A stretch of 34,237 nt of DNA, taken from positions 7,407 to 41,643 of the forward strand of contig NW_003125889.1 in assembly GCF_000003605.2 (NCBI RefSeq), read 5' to 3'. Under the pieces are notes generated by a model, which was not told the origin of the DNA, searched no databases, and saw nothing but the letters and a program-made list of their open reading frames with translations. The translations under genes were made by a program, and so were the position numbers. This stretch comes from Saccoglossus kowalevskii. Taxonomy: Eukaryota; Hemichordata; Enteropneusta; Harrimaniidae. The first letter of the stretch is position 1. The number at the start of each line of letters is the position of its first letter. Below are positions 32,301 to 34,237 of the stretch, in pieces.

Positions 32301-34237
32301 AAAAAGAAATATTTTGTTAGGATACCAAAGCTGCGACTCAATAATTGCAAGTGACTCAGGTGAAGGGGTAATTAGAGACATCCACTTCCTCTGCGCTACT
32401 GAGCCCTTCGAGCTCACAGGCGTTATCTTGCGAATTAAATTTCAAACAAGATAATGTTCGAATCAGTTTCCTTCGTTTTCGTTTTGCAGTAAATTTTCCG
32501 CCTTATCATCACACCGTTAACAACCGCCGCGACATGCTTTAATTTCCTGTGTATTCTGATAGCTGAGTCGATCGTCTGCGCGTTGTTTGTTCCCGCCAAA
32601 TTCAGTACACATTATTATTGGGTGTATGTTTTAATTTTTCTATCACTGTCTAATATTTAATGAGAAAGCATTTGTGTTGGAATATTTAGACCAATGGAAA
32701 AATTGCCCTCAGGCGGAAATTTGATGCAATTTAACACTACTGTGGGTGAAATATCGTCATACCATCCATGTGTGAAAACGGGAAGACCACCTTTAAACGA
32801 GCTTTTGTCAATGTTGTCTCTTATTAGAAGTGAAATTAGATTGGCGAACAATTACTTGCACGGAATTCATTTCCCATACACGAATATTACTATAATTAAA
32901 AGGCCATCAGTCGTTGTGATTGAAATTGCCATTCGTATTAAAGCTATGTTGAAATAATTGTAACTGTATACAGTGTGTTCGTTTCACGACTTCCAATCTA
33001 CGGCACTCACAGGAAATCTTCCGACGTGACTCTCCCATACAATTTGGAGTCCGTTATTTACCTCCGATTAAGTTACAATCTTTTGAGGACTGACCACTGT
33101 GACGCGATTCACAGCGCCGTTAATGTATTGCGTCGGGGAAATTTAACACTTTACTGATCATTTTTCAAATTTATTAATCAGTGAATTTTAAATTTTCTAA
33201 TCTATTTAATCAAAATGTTATTAAGGAATCCATTTATATAATATCACATGAATCAAATCGTAGTCTCAATTTAAATGCATTTTTTATTCATTCTTACATT
33301 TTATTGCTGGTGATTTAGGTAAAATCAGGTGATTATGTTGTTTGTTTTATCAAAAATCGATTGATCGACTATTTTATTTAAATCAGAATTAAAATTCGGG
33401 GAAATAATTTAAATCTGTCCAGCGTCGCCGTTGTAATATTTTAAGGAAGTCTGTTGACATTACTATAATACTGCTATTAGATTTATTTAATTGAAATTGG
33501 GCATCTATATAAGCTAGAATACTGTGATGGTGCTCACGGGGACAACTTGTGACCGTCATCGTGGGTACAGGATGGCATCACGGACAGAATAATTCAACTT
33601 TTTTTTTCTTATAATTGCAAAGAATATGCATAGTGGGAATCGGGGTTTGTTAAATAATGACGTTTTTACAGCGTGTTCTCGTATAGGGTGCACATCTGGC
33701 GCTACTGTTGGCAATGGGCGCCAAGGGATCGATGGACAACGACGTACGGCTGAAATCGTTCCAAACTCAAAAATCGATCACATTGTGTGTCCATAGAATC
33801 ATTGCCGTCAATTTTTCTCAATTTCTTACGGAGAAACTTGGCACGTGTTATGACCGTTAAGGAGTGGGAAATTGGCGCCCGTGTTGAGGGATGACACTAA
33901 AACCTATGAAAGCAGCTACGTACCCTGGTACCGTGACCAAATAAGCACCGAGAAGATTGTTTCTGTAGAGAAATAACTTAACTATTGGACTGGTCTCGGA
34001 TCATTAACTCCTTTGCCGCCAATATTCTATACAAATTCAAACCGTGATTTATATTTAATCAAAGTCCCTGTAAAAACTGCAAGTGATTAGTAAATATTCT
34101 ATTAGTTCTTCATTTGTGTTACCTTTGTTAGTGAAATCGTCTGTCTGTCCGCTGTATATGTCTAACAAATATCGTATAAAATCCGCTATATTGATGAATA
34201 CGTATCAATATTTAAAAAATATATATCCATGTGTCTG
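32301..34237. other. Intergenic DNA without identified genes
   Basis: An 87-codon + frame (32694-32957) and a 64-codon minus frame (32657-32851) overlap but show no known domain. The remainder is AT-rich, with a T run near 33600-33608. Confidence 0.45.

Noticed and set aside
32657-32957. Overlapping frames on both strands (87 and 64 codons)
   Set aside because: I considered an old transposon fragment or a small gene, but neither frame shows a catalytic motif or family resemblance that I can name.
1-34237. Retroviral or LTR elements, Polintons, CRISPR arrays, rRNA and functional tRNA genes
   Set aside because: No long terminal repeats, no polymerase, integrase or capsid motifs, no regular spaced repeats and no complete cloverleaf were recognised by eye.

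Overview
This is animal nuclear DNA carrying developmental homeobox genes in a large, gene-poor, AT-leaning stretch. Introns are long (1.7 and 6.7 kb) and bounded by GT-AG. CpG dinucleotides are plentiful by eye, and the proteins match the paired (PRD) class of bilaterian homeobox genes. The protein text is not that of a vertebrate and not of a fast-evolving fly or nematode. An invertebrate with conservative proteins (for example a lophotrochozoan, hemichordate or cephalochordate) is the best guess, but I cannot name a phylum from the sequence alone.

Layout: both recognisable genes are on the + strand, head to tail. (1) Positions 1-2570 are intron or upstream DNA of a PRD-class homeobox gene whose first exons lie before the window. 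Its last exon (2571-3002) encodes the end of the homeodomain and an OAR motif. (2) About 11 kb of non-coding DNA follows. It holds a decayed ~60-bp tandem repeat (about 3640-4125), several motif-dense stretches that look like cis-regulatory modules, and a perfect NRF1-type site. (3) A complete Unc4/UNCX orthologue follows, with three coding exons (14036-14282, 15995-16176, 22872-23774) and 443 codons. It has a CCAAT/TATA promoter candidate and two upstream ORFs in its leader. (4) About 10 kb of downstream non-coding DNA contains a tRNA-derived (SINE-like) head, a promoter-like CCAAT/CRE/TATA set with no gene attached, and candidate enhancers with PBX-HOX and POU-type sites.

How it fits together: Unc4 is a homeodomain repressor of neural and segmental patterning in the families where it has been studied. 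It carries two Groucho-type eh1 motifs here. Both genes are split at the same homeodomain position (residues 46/47, phase 0), the classical PRD-class intron, so they form a tandem pair of related regulators. The many kilobases of motif-rich DNA around them are typical of a developmental regulatory landscape. No rRNA, CRISPR array, prokaryotic operon or intact mobile element was seen. The regulatory calls rest on motifs read by eye, with no alignment or expression data.
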